Part shown: in pieces, positions 50,037 to 58,718 of the stretch
How the letters are laid out: each line of letters opens with the position of its first letter
How positions within the stretch are numbered: the stretch's first letter is position 1
NCBI RefSeq assembly: GCF_022869165.1
Contig: NZ_CP094929.1
Coordinates: 1,426,001-1,490,000 of the forward strand
DNA: 64,000 nucleotides
Origin: Sphaerochaeta associata
Lineage (GTDB): Bacteria > Spirochaetota > Spirochaetia > Sphaerochaetales > Sphaerochaetaceae
Direction: 5' to 3'
Notes under the pieces: generated by a model
Told to the model about the DNA's origin: nothing
The model's database searches: none
Seen by the model: only the letters and a program-made list of their open reading frames with translations
Program-made: the position numbers and the translations under genes

Positions 50037-51938
50037 TCACGAGACATGAAAGCGAACCAAACGTATAAGGAAGATTTTGCTGATAGGCAGGATCTTCACT
50101 TCCATGGTGGGCATCACTGCAACTTTCAGCAGGGCCTCCCGTTGGACCGTGTAGGCTACCTCGAGTGCTTGGACGACCAACTCCTGGTCTGTGAGCTGCA
50201 ATTGCAACGCAACATCCTTGCGGCCGGCCGCCTGACGGGCCAGACTGACCTTGCCTTGGTAATCGAAGCCACCGGCCTCAATGGCCGTATTGATCACCTG
50301 AGCTACAATCTGGCTTGACGAGAGAATCAATTTGGCTTGGAAGCGGTGAAGCAAATCCTGCTTCTGTGCACTGGTGAACGGAGCCAGCTCAATTTCCTGT
50401 TTCAAGGCCTCATCGGGAGACACCTGGGGCTTTTGTCCGTTCACCTTGGGTAAATCACAGCGTCGACACCGCTCGGAGCCTTGCAGCAGCAAGGAGAACG
50501 AGAGAGCCTCCTTACGTTTCTGCACCTCGATTTTCTCATACGACCGGGTCGCCCCCACCAGCAATCCTGCAGAAACCAGTATTTGACGCCATGTCTCTTC
50601 GCTCTCGCGTCGCATGAGAAACAGGGTGGGGCTGATGTTCTTGTACCGATGCTCGGCAAGCGAAGGGAGATTCTGCACGACATGCGCGGTTCTCTCGTCG
50701 CAGTTGAGCAGCAGCGCATCATACACGGTGATGGCCTGGTATCGTTCATTGAGCATTCCCAGTTGCTTGAGCAGCAATGAGTGCATGGCAGAGCTGCTGT
50801 TCTCCTGCAGGTACTGCTCTATTTCCGTGTAGGAAAGGCCTGAGTCCAACGCCCAAAGAAAACTTTCCTTCGTTATATGGTACCGCTTCTGACGGTCCAA
50901 TACTTCTACGAAGCTGAATCGATAAAGAATATCGTCCTTGGGGCGGCTTCCCTGGTAGCTGATCGTCTGGTCGCTGTCAATCAACAAGGCATTGGACGGC
51001 TGTTCGGTTGCAACATCGGCAACCTTCCATACCCCGTCTAGAGAGATCACACCCCAGGTGGACAGATTGGTCAATACCTCGCTGTCATAGGCGATGCCGT
51101 GCTTGAGTGAAAGAGCGCGGATCAGGAGCTTGAGCGAGTTTGTGTCCACCTGGGTGAGCGCCTTGAGGTAGGAGAGCAGGTCCGAACAAAACGAGAACGT
51201 ATTCTCTTTCATCGCCGCACTCGACTGAGAGCAGAGCAACAGGCACAAGAGCTGATGGTCGTCCAACCGCAAGAGAGCGTGGGCTTTGTTGTAGTCGATC
51301 GAAACTTTCTTCTCCACAGTGAGAATGAGGTTTTGTGTCAACACCTGGGTGAGTGCATTGAAGAGCTGCTCCAATCGTTCCGGCTCAAAGCTGGGGAACA
51401 GACGGGTGTACTCGTCACGGTATGTCGCCTTGGACTCCTTGGCGACAAGCGAGAGGTAGGCCCGTATAAATTCAGTACCGCAATACGGGGAGTCGGATAG
51501 TTGTTGCTCACCCTCACCGAACAGGGGCCTGAGGCTGCAGCGCGCAGCGAGTTCATCGCTGAGAATCGGATTGAATATGAGATTGCCTTCATCGGTGAGC
51601 AGCACCAGGCGCTCCTGTAGATTGGCAACCCGTCTGAGAACCGTACCATAGCTGTAAGATCCCTTGAGCAGGTCCATGACAGCTTCGGAGGCAAGGGGAC
51701 CGGTGACCGAAAGCAGGCTGAGAATGACCAAATCCAACTCATCCAGCATTTCGAGCATACGGTTCCGGTGCGCCTTCTGGCTGAAGAACTGTGAGAGCCT
51801 TGCAGTCAACTGGGGTTTGTGAAACGGAGTCGTAACGATACCGAGGTAATTCCGCACCAAATAGAAATAGGTGTCCTCGCTGTATCGGCTGAGTATTTTC
51901 ATGAATTGCTGTTGTGCATGATCAGTCAATTGGTCCAT
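50037..51938 (-). CDS. XPB-partner protein with helicase-associated (XPB N-terminal-like) domain
   Basis: 633 residues with no helicase motifs of its own. The region around 300-430 (ALLIDSDQTISYQGSRPKDDILYRFSFVEVL...YHITKESFLWALDSGLSYTEIEQYLQEN) resembles the Helicase_C_3/XPB N-terminal-like domain of proteins encoded next to bacterial XPB, such as the gene beside mycobacterial XPB. A Cys-rich spot (RCRRCDLP) occurs near 505. Its first 13 bp overlap the XPB gene end, so the two are made together. Likely regulates or loads XPB; the biochemical role is unknown. Confidence 0.75.
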   Translation of the reverse strand: MDQLTDHAQQQFMKILSRYSEDTYFYLVRNYLGIVTTPFHKPQLTARLSQFFSQKAHRNRMLEMLDELDLVILSLLSVTGPLASEAVMDLLKGSYSYGTVLRRVANLQERLVLLTDEGNLIFNPILSDELAARCSLRPLFGEGEQQLSDSPYCGTEFIRAYLSLVAKESKATYRDEYTRLFPSFEPERLEQLFNALTQVLTQNLILTVEKKVSIDYNKAHALLRLDDHQLLCLLLCSQSSAAMKENTFSFCSDLLSYLKALTQVDTNSLKLLIRALSLKHGIAYDSEVLTNLSTWGVISLDGVWKVADVATEQPSNALLIDSDQTISYQGSRPKDDILYRFSFVEVLDRQKRYHITKESFLWALDSGLSYTEIEQYLQENSSSAMHSLLLKQLGMLNERYQAITVYDALLLNCDERTAHVVQNLPSLAEHRYKNISPTLFLMRRESEETWRQILVSAGLLVGATRSYEKIEVQKRKEALSFSLLLQGSERCRRCDLPKVNGQKPQVSPDEALKQEIELAPFTSAQKQDLLHRFQAKLILSSSQIVAQVINTAIEAGGFDYQGKVSLARQAAGRKDVALQLQLTDQELVVQALEVAYTVQREALLKVAVMPTMEVKILPISKIFLIRLVRFHVS

Positions 51939-53587
51939 ACCTCTATCTCATAGGAATAGCCTTGCTCGGCAAGAAATTTCTGCCTGTTTGCAGCGAACTC
52001 CTCCTCATTGGAGTAACGGGTCACCACCGAGTAAAAGAAACTGGAACGATTTTTCGGTCTGAGGATTCTCCCCAGCCGCTGAGCCTCCTCGCTGCGGCTT
52101 CCGAAGGTCCCGGAAACCTGGATGGCCACCGAAGCATCAGGCAGGTCGATGGCGAAGTTGGCCACCTTGCTGACGACCAGGATCCTGCAATCTCCTTCCT
52201 TGAAGGCCTTGTACAGCTCTTCGCGTTTTGCGTTCGGGGTGCTGCCGGTAATGATGGGAAGGCCGAACGCATCGGCGATCATCTTCAGTTGGTCCAGATA
52301 TTGGCCGATAATCAAGATGAAATCATCCGGATGCCGGCTTACCAAGTCCTTTACCACTTCAAGCTTCATGGGATTCTCACTGGCCATGCGGTATTTCTCC
52401 CGCTTGCTGCCCAGCGCATAGGGAATCTCAAGCTCCTTGGGAAGATCGAGGCGGATTTCGTGGCAGTATGCTTCGGCGATGAAGCCCTGCTGCTGCAGTT
52501 CATTCCAGGGTACGTCGAAGCGTTTGGGACCAACGAGACTGAATACCTCGTCCTCCCTTCCATCCTCCCGGACCAGCGTGGCGGTCAATCCGACACGATA
52601 GACGGCCTGCAGCTCCGCAGTAACCTTGAATACAGGTGCGGGAAGCATATGCACCTCATCATAGATGATCAGGCCCCACTCGCCCTTGGTAAGGAGTTCA
52701 AGATGGGGAAACGGCCCTTCCTTGTCGGGTCGGTAGGTAAGCACCTGGTAGGTGCAAACGGTCACATCCTTGGGTTCCTTGCGCTCGCCGGTATACTCGC
52801 CGATCTGCTCTTTCGCAAGGGTGGTCTTGTCCTGGATTTCCTGCATCCACTGGTGCACCGCCGCCACATTGGTGGTTACCACCAATGTTCGGGTGCACAG
52901 GCGTTGCATGATCTGCATCCCTACCACGGTCTTTCCCGAACCGCAGGGAAGCACAATCGTGCCGAATCCGCAGCCAGGTCCCAAATCCCCGAGCAGGGCA
53001 TCGGAGGCCATCTGCTGGTAGGGTCTGACGGAGAAAGGTTTGCCGCCGACTGTTTCAGTCCTCAGGGCGATTTGGACATCCGGACCCTTTTTGAGCGGAA
53101 CCTGGTCATCGACTGGATAGCCTATTTTGATCAATTGCAGCTTGACTTCACCACGGGCGTATGTTTCCAGCAGAAAGGAGTGCTCATCCTTGACCACCAA
53201 AAGCTTGGAAAGCACCTTGCGTTGCATCAGCTCCGTTTTGATTCTTTGGCTCTCAACATGCAACTGATAATAACGGGGGTCGTCGCTTTCGCTAAGGCGC
53301 ACTTTTCCCCATCGAGATGCAATGTCCTTTACATAGAACAGGATGCTTTCCGGTACCGCAAACCGTGACCATGCCTTGAGACGATCGACGACCGACTCAA
53401 CCTTGAAGCCGGAAGATGCAGCATTCCAGAGCGAAATTGGGGAGAGTGCGTAGGTATGCATGTGCTCCGGGCTCTTGATCAACTCACAGAATCGTACCAA
53501 ATCGGCACGACAAGCTTCACTGTCCTTGTGGTGGACATCCAAAAGCAGGGTCTTGTCACTTTGTACAATCAGCGGGGTATCTTGCAT
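51926..53587 (-). CDS. XPB/Rad25-family superfamily II DNA helicase
   Basis: 553 residues. An N-terminal damage-recognition-like region (1 to about 190) precedes the helicase core: PYQQMASDALLG, Walker A LPCGSGKTVV, the DEVH box (IIYDEVHMLPA), GLTATLVREDGRE containing the XPB-type RED motif, then IIGQYLDQL, SKVANFAIDLPDASVAIQVSG and QRLGRILRPK. Bacterial and archaeal XPB are thought to act in nucleotide excision repair. It starts one base inside the aroC stop (TAATG) and is followed by its partner gene. Confidence 0.93.
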   Translation of the reverse strand: MQDTPLIVQSDKTLLLDVHHKDSEACRADLVRFCELIKSPEHMHTYALSPISLWNAASSGFKVESVVDRLKAWSRFAVPESILFYVKDIASRWGKVRLSESDDPRYYQLHVESQRIKTELMQRKVLSKLLVVKDEHSFLLETYARGEVKLQLIKIGYPVDDQVPLKKGPDVQIALRTETVGGKPFSVRPYQQMASDALLGDLGPGCGFGTIVLPCGSGKTVVGMQIMQRLCTRTLVVTTNVAAVHQWMQEIQDKTTLAKEQIGEYTGERKEPKDVTVCTYQVLTYRPDKEGPFPHLELLTKGEWGLIIYDEVHMLPAPVFKVTAELQAVYRVGLTATLVREDGREDEVFSLVGPKRFDVPWNELQQQGFIAEAYCHEIRLDLPKELEIPYALGSKREKYRMASENPMKLEVVKDLVSRHPDDFILIIGQYLDQLKMIADAFGLPIITGSTPNAKREELYKAFKEGDCRILVVSKVANFAIDLPDASVAIQVSGTFGSRSEEAQRLGRILRPKNRSSFFYSVVTRYSNEEEFAANRQKFLAEQGYSYEIEVWTN

Positions 53588-54636
53588 TATGTTCTTCCAA
53601 ATGCGGTGTAATAGAGGTCAAGCAGGGTTATGGCCACCATCGATTCAACCACTACGACAGCCCGGGGGCAGATGCAGGGATCGTGCCTGCCTTCCACCAC
53701 CAAGGTTGTCGTCTCATTGTTTTTATTTATCGTCTGCTGAGCTCTGGAGATTGAGGAGGTGGGTTTGATCGCCGCCTGCAGCACAATCTCCTGTCCGCTG
53801 GATATGCCGCCGAGTATGCCTCCTGCATGGTTTGAGAGAAAACCATTGCTGGTTCTCTGGTCGTTGCACTCGCTGCCGCGCATAAAGGCAGAAGCGAATC
53901 CCGAGCCGAATTGAATGCCTTTCACTGCTCCGATGCTCATCACCGCATGGCTGAGCAGGGCCTGCAGCTTGCCGAAGACCGGCTCGCCGAGACCGGCGGG
54001 CACACCGTTGACCCTGCATTCAATGATGCCTCCGATGCTGTCGTTCTCCACCCTGACCTGTTCGATCAAGTCCACCATTTGCTGTGCAGCAACCCGATCG
54101 GGACAACGCATGACATTGTCAGCTTCATCCCAATTTCGCGCCCGGGCGATAATCGGGCCGACCTGCACCGTCCCTCCTTGGATGGAGATTCCCCGTTTGG
54201 CAAGCAATTGCATGGCTAAAGCTCCTGCAGCAACCCGTGCACTTGTCTCCCTGCCACTGGATCTGCCTCCACCGCGAATGTCGCGGATGCCGTACTTCTT
54301 GTAGAAGGTCCAGTCGGCATGACCGGGGCGGAATACATCCTTCAGATGTTCGTAATCAGCGGATTTTTGGTTGGTGCTATACAGGATCATGGCAATCGGG
54401 GTCCCGGTGGTATACCCTTCGTACACTCCGGAGAGAATCGAGAGCTCGTCGATTTCGTTGCGCTTTGTTCCGGTAGGATTTCCTCCGGGACGGCGACGGT
54501 TCATCTGAGCCTGCAAGCCTTCCATATCGATTTTGAAGCCGCTTTCCACCCCGTCTATGATCACACCGAGGGCTGGTCCGTGGGACTCGCCGAACGTGGT
54601 GACGGTAAAGGCATTTCCAAAGCTGTTGTGACCCAT
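53587..54636 (-). CDS. aroC: Chorismate synthase
   Basis: 349 residues. It begins GNAFTVTTFGESHGPALG, followed by RRRPGGNPTGTKRNE, RPGHADWTFYKKYGIRDIRGGGRSSGRETSARVAAGA and HAGGILGGISSGQEI, all hallmark motifs for the flavin-dependent enzyme that closes the shikimate pathway. The frame is open to 54831, but GAGG 6 nt before ATG 54636 and the normal N-terminus decide. It follows aroK directly. Confidence 0.96.
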   Translation of the reverse strand: MGHNSFGNAFTVTTFGESHGPALGVIIDGVESGFKIDMEGLQAQMNRRRPGGNPTGTKRNEIDELSILSGVYEGYTTGTPIAMILYSTNQKSADYEHLKDVFRPGHADWTFYKKYGIRDIRGGGRSSGRETSARVAAGALAMQLLAKRGISIQGGTVQVGPIIARARNWDEADNVMRCPDRVAAQQMVDLIEQVRVENDSIGGIIECRVNGVPAGLGEPVFGKLQALLSHAVMSIGAVKGIQFGSGFASAFMRGSECNDQRTSNGFLSNHAGGILGGISSGQEIVLQAAIKPTSSISRAQQTINKNNETTTLVVEGRHDPCICPRAVVVVESMVAITLLDLYYTAFGRT

Positions 54637-54637
54637 T

Positions 54638-55171
54638 TCATACCTCGCTCTTGAGTGTTTTGACAAGGAAGCTCGCTGTATCGCGGATATCGGGATAATT
54701 GGGTAATTGTACCAAAACATCACAGATGTTTCCATAGATTGCATGTCTTCTTGCATACAGGGCGTGGAATGAGCCCTTCGGGTCCGTCTCGTCCAGGAAG
54801 GGAGGAACCCCGCCGTTGAGGATCCTGGCAAGGAGCACCGATTCCTCGACCATCAGGTAGATGAGCTTTCCGTGGGTTTTTGCAAGGTTCAGCAAGGCTT
54901 CGTTATCCGAGGCGCCGCCTCCAAGACTTATCACCGTTCTCTGCGTTTGTAGAGAGAGGAAGGTTCTCAGTGCGGCGACTTCCTGCGCTTGGAATGCCTC
55001 CTGCCCCTGCTCTTTGTAATACGAACGTATGCTGGGGTAGGGAGTGATGGCCTCAAGAATCAAATCATCCAAGTCTATCCAACAAAGCTTGTTCGCTTTG
55101 GCATACAAGCGGCCGAGCGTGGATTTCCCGCTGTGCTTGATGCCGCAAAAAAAGAAGTGGTCCATACTCAT
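54638..55171 (-). CDS. aroK: Shikimate kinase
   Basis: 177 residues. P-loop CGIKHSGKSTLGR, the shikimate-binding CWIDLDDLI, and VISLGGGASDN match shikimate kinases, and DETDPKGSFHALYARRHAIYG supplies the lid and adenine contacts. It phosphorylates shikimate. The ATG at 55171 overlaps the stop of the upstream membrane-protein gene (ATGA), so it relies on coupled translation; an ATG two codons later is possible. Confidence 0.9.
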   Translation of the reverse strand: MSMDHFFFCGIKHSGKSTLGRLYAKANKLCWIDLDDLILEAITPYPSIRSYYKEQGQEAFQAQEVAALRTFLSLQTQRTVISLGGGASDNEALLNLAKTHGKLIYLMVEESVLLARILNGGVPPFLDETDPKGSFHALYARRHAIYGNICDVLVQLPNYPDIRDTASFLVKTLKSEV

Positions 55172-55641
55172 CGCTGGTCGAACAGTTCTGTCCACTGCTC
55201 ATCATAAGCACCGATTGAAGGAACCGTAGCCGCTGTCTTGGTAACGTACTGTTTCCTGCGTCGCTCCTTCTGCTGATGGATGAGGGTGTCGACAGCCATC
55301 TGGTATCTTGCCTCATGCAGGTTCTTGCGCACTTGCTCCTCGTAGTGATTGATGCGGACCGTTTTTTTCAGGGCGAAGTGAAAGGTGACGATCATCGCAT
55401 ACCAGAACAGCGAGAGCAGAAGCGGTTGCAGATCGAAATATGTGTAGGGCAACGTAACTGATGCAGGGTTGCTTGCAACACGGTAGAGCGTGAGGGCGTT
55501 CGGCCAGAGGATGAACATGGTCAGCAAAAGCGGGACGATCCAGTACAGGCCCTGTCTGGAAAAGAGAAAGCGCAGGCAGGCGGCGAAGGCGAGAAAGTTC
55601 AAGAGCAGGCATACCAAGGGCAGTGCATATAATTCAACCAT
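55168..55641 (-). CDS. Hypothetical membrane protein upstream of aroK
   Basis: 157 residues. Three hydrophobic segments fill the first 100 residues (LPLVCLLLNFLAFAACLRFLF, YWIVPLLLTMFILW and PLLLSLFWYAMIVTFHFAL). A basic, Gln-rich cytoplasmic tail follows (HQQKERRRKQYVTKTA). I do not recognise a family. GGAGG 4-5 nt before ATG 55641 fixes the start. Translationally coupled to aroK, but no shikimate-pathway role is evident. Confidence 0.75.
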   Translation of the reverse strand: MVELYALPLVCLLLNFLAFAACLRFLFSRQGLYWIVPLLLTMFILWPNALTLYRVASNPASVTLPYTYFDLQPLLLSLFWYAMIVTFHFALKKTVRINHYEEQVRKNLHEARYQMAVDTLIHQQKERRRKQYVTKTAATVPSIGAYDEQWTELFDQR

Positions 55642-55669
55642 GGAACCTCCGCTATCCAAAGAGTCTTTT

Positions 55670-55685
55670 CCTATGATACCATAGG
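55670..55685. repeat. Inverted repeat between divergent genes
   Basis: CCTATG-ATAC-CATAGG, a perfect 6-bp palindrome with 4-bp centre, lies between the aroK-operon start and the dNTP hydrolase gene. It could be a small operator. Confidence 0.4.
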
Positions 55686-55706
55686 CCAACAATTTGGGGA
55701 ATAACT

Positions 55707-56858
55707 ATGAAATTGCAGAATCAAATCTCCGATCAGTTGCTGAAGCAGCGAAAAACCGAAAAACAGGAGGATGTGCGCGGCCCTTATTACCGCGACACCA
55801 CAGCCATCATCCACTCTTCGGCTTTCAGGCGCCTGAAGCATAAGACACAGGTCTTCTTCGCCCCGAGCAATGATCATATCTGCACCCGAATGGAGCACTG
55901 CCTGCATGTAGCCTCGATTGCATCAACCATCTGCAGGGGGCTGGGGCTGGATTCGGAGTTGGCCTGGGCAATCGGCATGGGGCATGACCTGGGGCACACG
56001 CCTTTCGGCCATACCGGGGAGAAGATCCTCTCTTCCAAAATGCAGCAGGCGGGCTTTGGGGCTTTCGAGCATGAGATAAACAGCCTGCGGGTTGTCGATT
56101 TTCTCTCCAACCAAGGAAAAGGCCTCAATCTGACCTATGCGGTACGGGATGGAATCGTCTGCCATAACGGCGAGAAACTGGTGAAGTCCATCAAGCCGAC
56201 CTTTACTGTCAGGGATTTGGATGTTGTGCATGAGCGCAAGGGCCTGCTGCCGGCAACCTATGAGGCTGCCGTCGTTCGGCTGTGTGATACCATCGCCTAT
56301 CTAGGCCGCGATTTTGAGGATGCCTGCCGCTTGGGGCTCATATCCAAAAAGGATCTCCCCGGGGATGTGGAGAAGCTTTTGGGCAACCGCAACGCCCAGA
56401 TCATAGACACGCTGGTAGTTGATGTCATCGAGCATTCAAACAGCGAGGAGGGCATCAGTTTCAGTGACGAGCTGTTCCCTGCCGTCCAAAAAATGATTGC
56501 GTTCAACTATGAATATATTTATAAGAGTCCCATGCTTGAGGGCTATGAACGGTACTTCACCCGTTTGTTCTCCCTTATTCTGGACTATCTGGGAAATCTA
56601 TTGAGAACCTATGAATTCACAGAAGCGTTGTATACCCAGGAAAAAAACATGCTAGCAATGGGTTTTTATCATCACTTGATGGATATGAAGGATGCGTATC
56701 TGCAAAAGGACGGAAACCTTGACCGCCTGATCTTCGACTACATCGGGGGGATGAGCGATACCTTTTGCCTCGATTGTGCCAATGAGATACTCAAGCCCGA
56801 GCACCTCAACGACAGCATCGAACATTCGCTTACCGGCAAATGGTTTGACGTCCGCTAG
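55707..56858 (+). CDS. dgt: Deoxyguanosinetriphosphate triphosphohydrolase-like protein
   Basis: 383 residues of the HD superfamily. FRRLKHKTQVF, the HD ligands in RMEHCLHVASIA and GMGHDLGHTPFGHTGE, and DTIAYLGRDFEDA are typical of dGTPase-like proteins. The length fits the shorter dGTPase-like type rather than E. coli Dgt (505 aa). It splits dNTPs into nucleoside and triphosphate. No strong ribosome site. The end overlaps the convergent nrdR by 4 bp; both act on the dNTP supply. Confidence 0.87.
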   Translation: MKLQNQISDQLLKQRKTEKQEDVRGPYYRDTTAIIHSSAFRRLKHKTQVFFAPSNDHICTRMEHCLHVASIASTICRGLGLDSELAWAIGMGHDLGHTPFGHTGEKILSSKMQQAGFGAFEHEINSLRVVDFLSNQGKGLNLTYAVRDGIVCHNGEKLVKSIKPTFTVRDLDVVHERKGLLPATYEAAVVRLCDTIAYLGRDFEDACRLGLISKKDLPGDVEKLLGNRNAQIIDTLVVDVIEHSNSEEGISFSDELFPAVQKMIAFNYEYIYKSPMLEGYERYFTRLFSLILDYLGNLLRTYEFTEALYTQEKNMLAMGFYHHLMDMKDAYLQKDGNLDRLIFDYIGGMSDTFCLDCANEILKPEHLNDSIEHSLTGKWFDVR

Positions 56859-57319
56859 GCAAGTTCCTTGCCCAGCTTCTGGATTTCAGCAATGAATTGT
56901 CCGAGGTCGTTGAAGGCCTTGTAGACTGCAGCAAAGCGTACATAGGCAACCAAATCCACCTCTCTCAGCTGCTTCAGCGCCTCATCGCCGATATCGGAAG
57001 AGGCGATTTCCCGCTTGCTTCCCACCTTGAGCATTATGGCATCCTCAATACTTTGCAGGAGGGTGTCAATCTGACTCTCGCTGATTTTCAATTTCTCGGT
57101 GCACGAACGAATTCCTCGTCCCAGCTTGTTCAAGTCGAAGGGCTCGCGCCTGCCGTCACGCTTGATGACCATCAACGGCTTGTCCTCGATTCGCTCGTAA
57201 CTGGTGAAGCGATATCCGCAGGAGTTGCACTCCCTTCTTCGCCTGATCGACGAACCGCTGGAATTCTGCCTCGATTCCAAAACCTTGTCGTCCATTTGAG
57301 AGCAGTGGGGACATCTCAT
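56855..57319 (-). CDS. nrdR: Transcriptional repressor NrdR of ribonucleotide reductase genes
   Basis: 154 residues. The zinc ribbon MRCPHCSQMDDKVLESR...RRRECNSCGYRFTSYE is complete (four Cys), followed by an ATP-cone domain beginning PLMVIKRDGRREPFDLNKLGRGI. It senses ATP/dATP and represses nrd genes. GAGGAG 8 nt before the ATG. Two direct AAAATAGTG repeats upstream (57373 and 57395) may be part of its own control, but their 22-bp spacing is not the known NrdR-box spacing. Confidence 0.96.
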   Translation of the reverse strand: MRCPHCSQMDDKVLESRQNSSGSSIRRRRECNSCGYRFTSYERIEDKPLMVIKRDGRREPFDLNKLGRGIRSCTEKLKISESQIDTLLQSIEDAIMLKVGSKREIASSDIGDEALKQLREVDLVAYVRFAAVYKAFNDLGQFIAEIQKLGKELA

Positions 57320-57438
57320 GCAGCTTTCTCCTCAAGAAAACAGTATACACACTGCTGGTAGCGTTCTCAACAAAAATAGTGCCGATAAAGTTCCAAAATA
57401 GTGTCACAATGGTGATATTCTCAATGCAATTTCCCAGA

Positions 57439-57466
57439 CCCTGCACTAGATGTGGATAGTGCAGGG
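57439..57466. repeat. Strong inverted repeat between nrdR and the ACT-domain gene
   Basis: CCCTGCACTA and TAGTGCAGGG, a perfect 10-bp pairing around an 8-bp centre. No T-run follows in either direction, so it is not an ordinary terminator. Lying more than 80 bp from the nearest promoter of the plus-strand gene and 120 bp from nrdR, it could be a distal operator or an RNA hairpin. Confidence 0.6.
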
Positions 57467-57521
57467 CAAAACCATGCGATTTTATATATGTACGATTTTC
57501 CAACAATGGTACCTATATTTG

Positions 57522-57550
57522 TTGTAAAAAATTGCCTCTTGTGATAATAA
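57522..57550 (+). promoter_or_regulatory. Promoter of the ACT-domain gene operon
   Basis: TTGTAA (57522-57527), 17-bp spacer and TAATAA (57545-57550). Leader of about 12 nt carrying CGGAGG. Confidence 0.55.
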
Positions 57551-57568
57551 TAACACAACGGAGGCTCT

Positions 57569-58228
57569 ATGGCTGATTCAGTGAGTAGTTGTGTAAAACG
57601 GATTGTGGATAAATCACCCTTTATCCACGAGATGCTGATCAATGGGATTCTCTCGTTCAGCAATTACGCATCCTCGATCCAAGGCGAAGTTCAGAAAGCA
57701 TACGGCAAGGAAGTGAAGGCAAGCGCCATCGTCATGGCGCTGCGGCGCTATGCAGAAGAGTTGCGTAAAGGCAGTCACAAGAAGAGTGTGGGCAATGTGG
57801 AATACGGCATTGTCATGAAGACCAATATTTTCGACCTCAATCTGGTACGTCGCGACAGTTTCATCAGCAAGCTGGGAGCCCTGTATGGTCAGATTTCCAC
57901 TGAAAAAGGTGATTTTTTGAACATCACCCTGGGCAGCCATGAGGTTTCACTGGCCGTCAGTGAGAAGTATCGCTCCTTGGTAAGCGAGCTTGCCAAGGAT
58001 GAGGAAGTGCTGCACCAAATGGATGATCTGGTCGCCCTCTCCTTGGTGTTTACCGGTGACTTCCTCCAAACCCCGGGCATAGTCTATGAGGCGGTGAGGC
58101 ACTTGGCTTGGGAGCAGATCAATGTGATAGAAATCGTTTCGACGATGAATGAGCTAACCTTTGTCATCAAGCGTGAGGATTCCATGAAAGCGTTTGATGT
58201 GTTGCAGGGCTTTTTGAGTGCAACCTAG
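57569..58228 (+). CDS. ACT-domain-like protein of unknown function
   Basis: 219 residues. The first third is helical, with a possible DNA- or helix-packing segment (KASAIVMALRRYAEELRKG). The C-terminal third (FLQTPGIVYEAVRHLAWEQINVIEIVSTMNELTFVIKRED) has the pattern of an ACT regulatory domain as in aspartate kinases, where it binds amino acids. No catalytic domain is seen. GGAGG 4-5 nt before the ATG. It leads an operon with an NTPase and a YhhQ-type transporter. A ligand sensor is plausible, but its target is unknown. Confidence 0.7.
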   Translation: MADSVSSCVKRIVDKSPFIHEMLINGILSFSNYASSIQGEVQKAYGKEVKASAIVMALRRYAEELRKGSHKKSVGNVEYGIVMKTNIFDLNLVRRDSFISKLGALYGQISTEKGDFLNITLGSHEVSLAVSEKYRSLVSELAKDEEVLHQMDDLVALSLVFTGDFLQTPGIVYEAVRHLAWEQINVIEIVSTMNELTFVIKREDSMKAFDVLQGFLSAT

Positions 58229-58718
58229 GCTGACCCTGGTGGTCGCTCCACTGAACGGGGGAAAGACCACCCACTTGGCGAAACTGATTGATGCCGCAGA
58301 ACGAGACGGCCTTGTGGTAAGCGGGGTGCTTGCCCTTGCAAATCCTGAAAAAACTTGGTATAGACTCAAAGACCTGTCAACTACAGAATCCAGGCTTGCC
58401 CTCAGCGAAAAGCAGGAATTGGGAAAGGGTCGCATCGGCCGCTTCTTTATTGATGATGAAGCGTTTGCCTGGGCGAACGCACTGATCGAACGATCGTTGG
58501 CGACTGCCGATGTTGTCGTCTTTGATGAGATCGGGAAGCTGGAGATGGAGGAGCACGGATTGGCTCCTTCGTTTCATAAAGCGCTCGCTCAGGACAGGGC
58601 GATCATCCTTGCCGCAGTACGGGATGCTCATGTCGAGGTTGTGATGAATCACTTTGGTCTTGAAGCATCCGCTCTGACTCTGGTGCAGGTGAAGAAGGAA
58701 GATGGAACGAATGAATGA
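58218..58718 (+). CDS. THEP1-like nucleoside-triphosphatase
   Basis: 166 residues. The Walker A segment reads VVAPLNGGKTTHLAKL, Ala replacing the usual first Gly of GxxxxGK. Walker B is VVVFDEIGKLEM, the hallmark of the NTPase_1/THEP1 family, which hydrolyses NTPs; cellular roles are poorly known. The likely start is GTG 58218, overlapping the ACT-domain gene by 11 bp without a good ribosome site, which implies coupled translation. Confidence 0.8.
   Translation: MQPRLTLVVAPLNGGKTTHLAKLIDAAERDGLVVSGVLALANPEKTWYRLKDLSTTESRLALSEKQELGKGRIGRFFIDDEAFAWANALIERSLATADVVVFDEIGKLEMEEHGLAPSFHKALAQDRAIILAAVRDAHVEVVMNHFGLEASALTLVQVKKEDGTNE

Noticed and set aside
51914-53368. A 484-codon plus-strand frame
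   Set aside because: Antisense to the XPB helicase; it arises from codon bias in that gene.
57373-57403. NrdR boxes upstream of nrdR
   Set aside because: The AAAATAGTG repeats match only half of an NrdR box and are 22 bp apart rather than about 31-32, so they were not annotated as NrdR sites.
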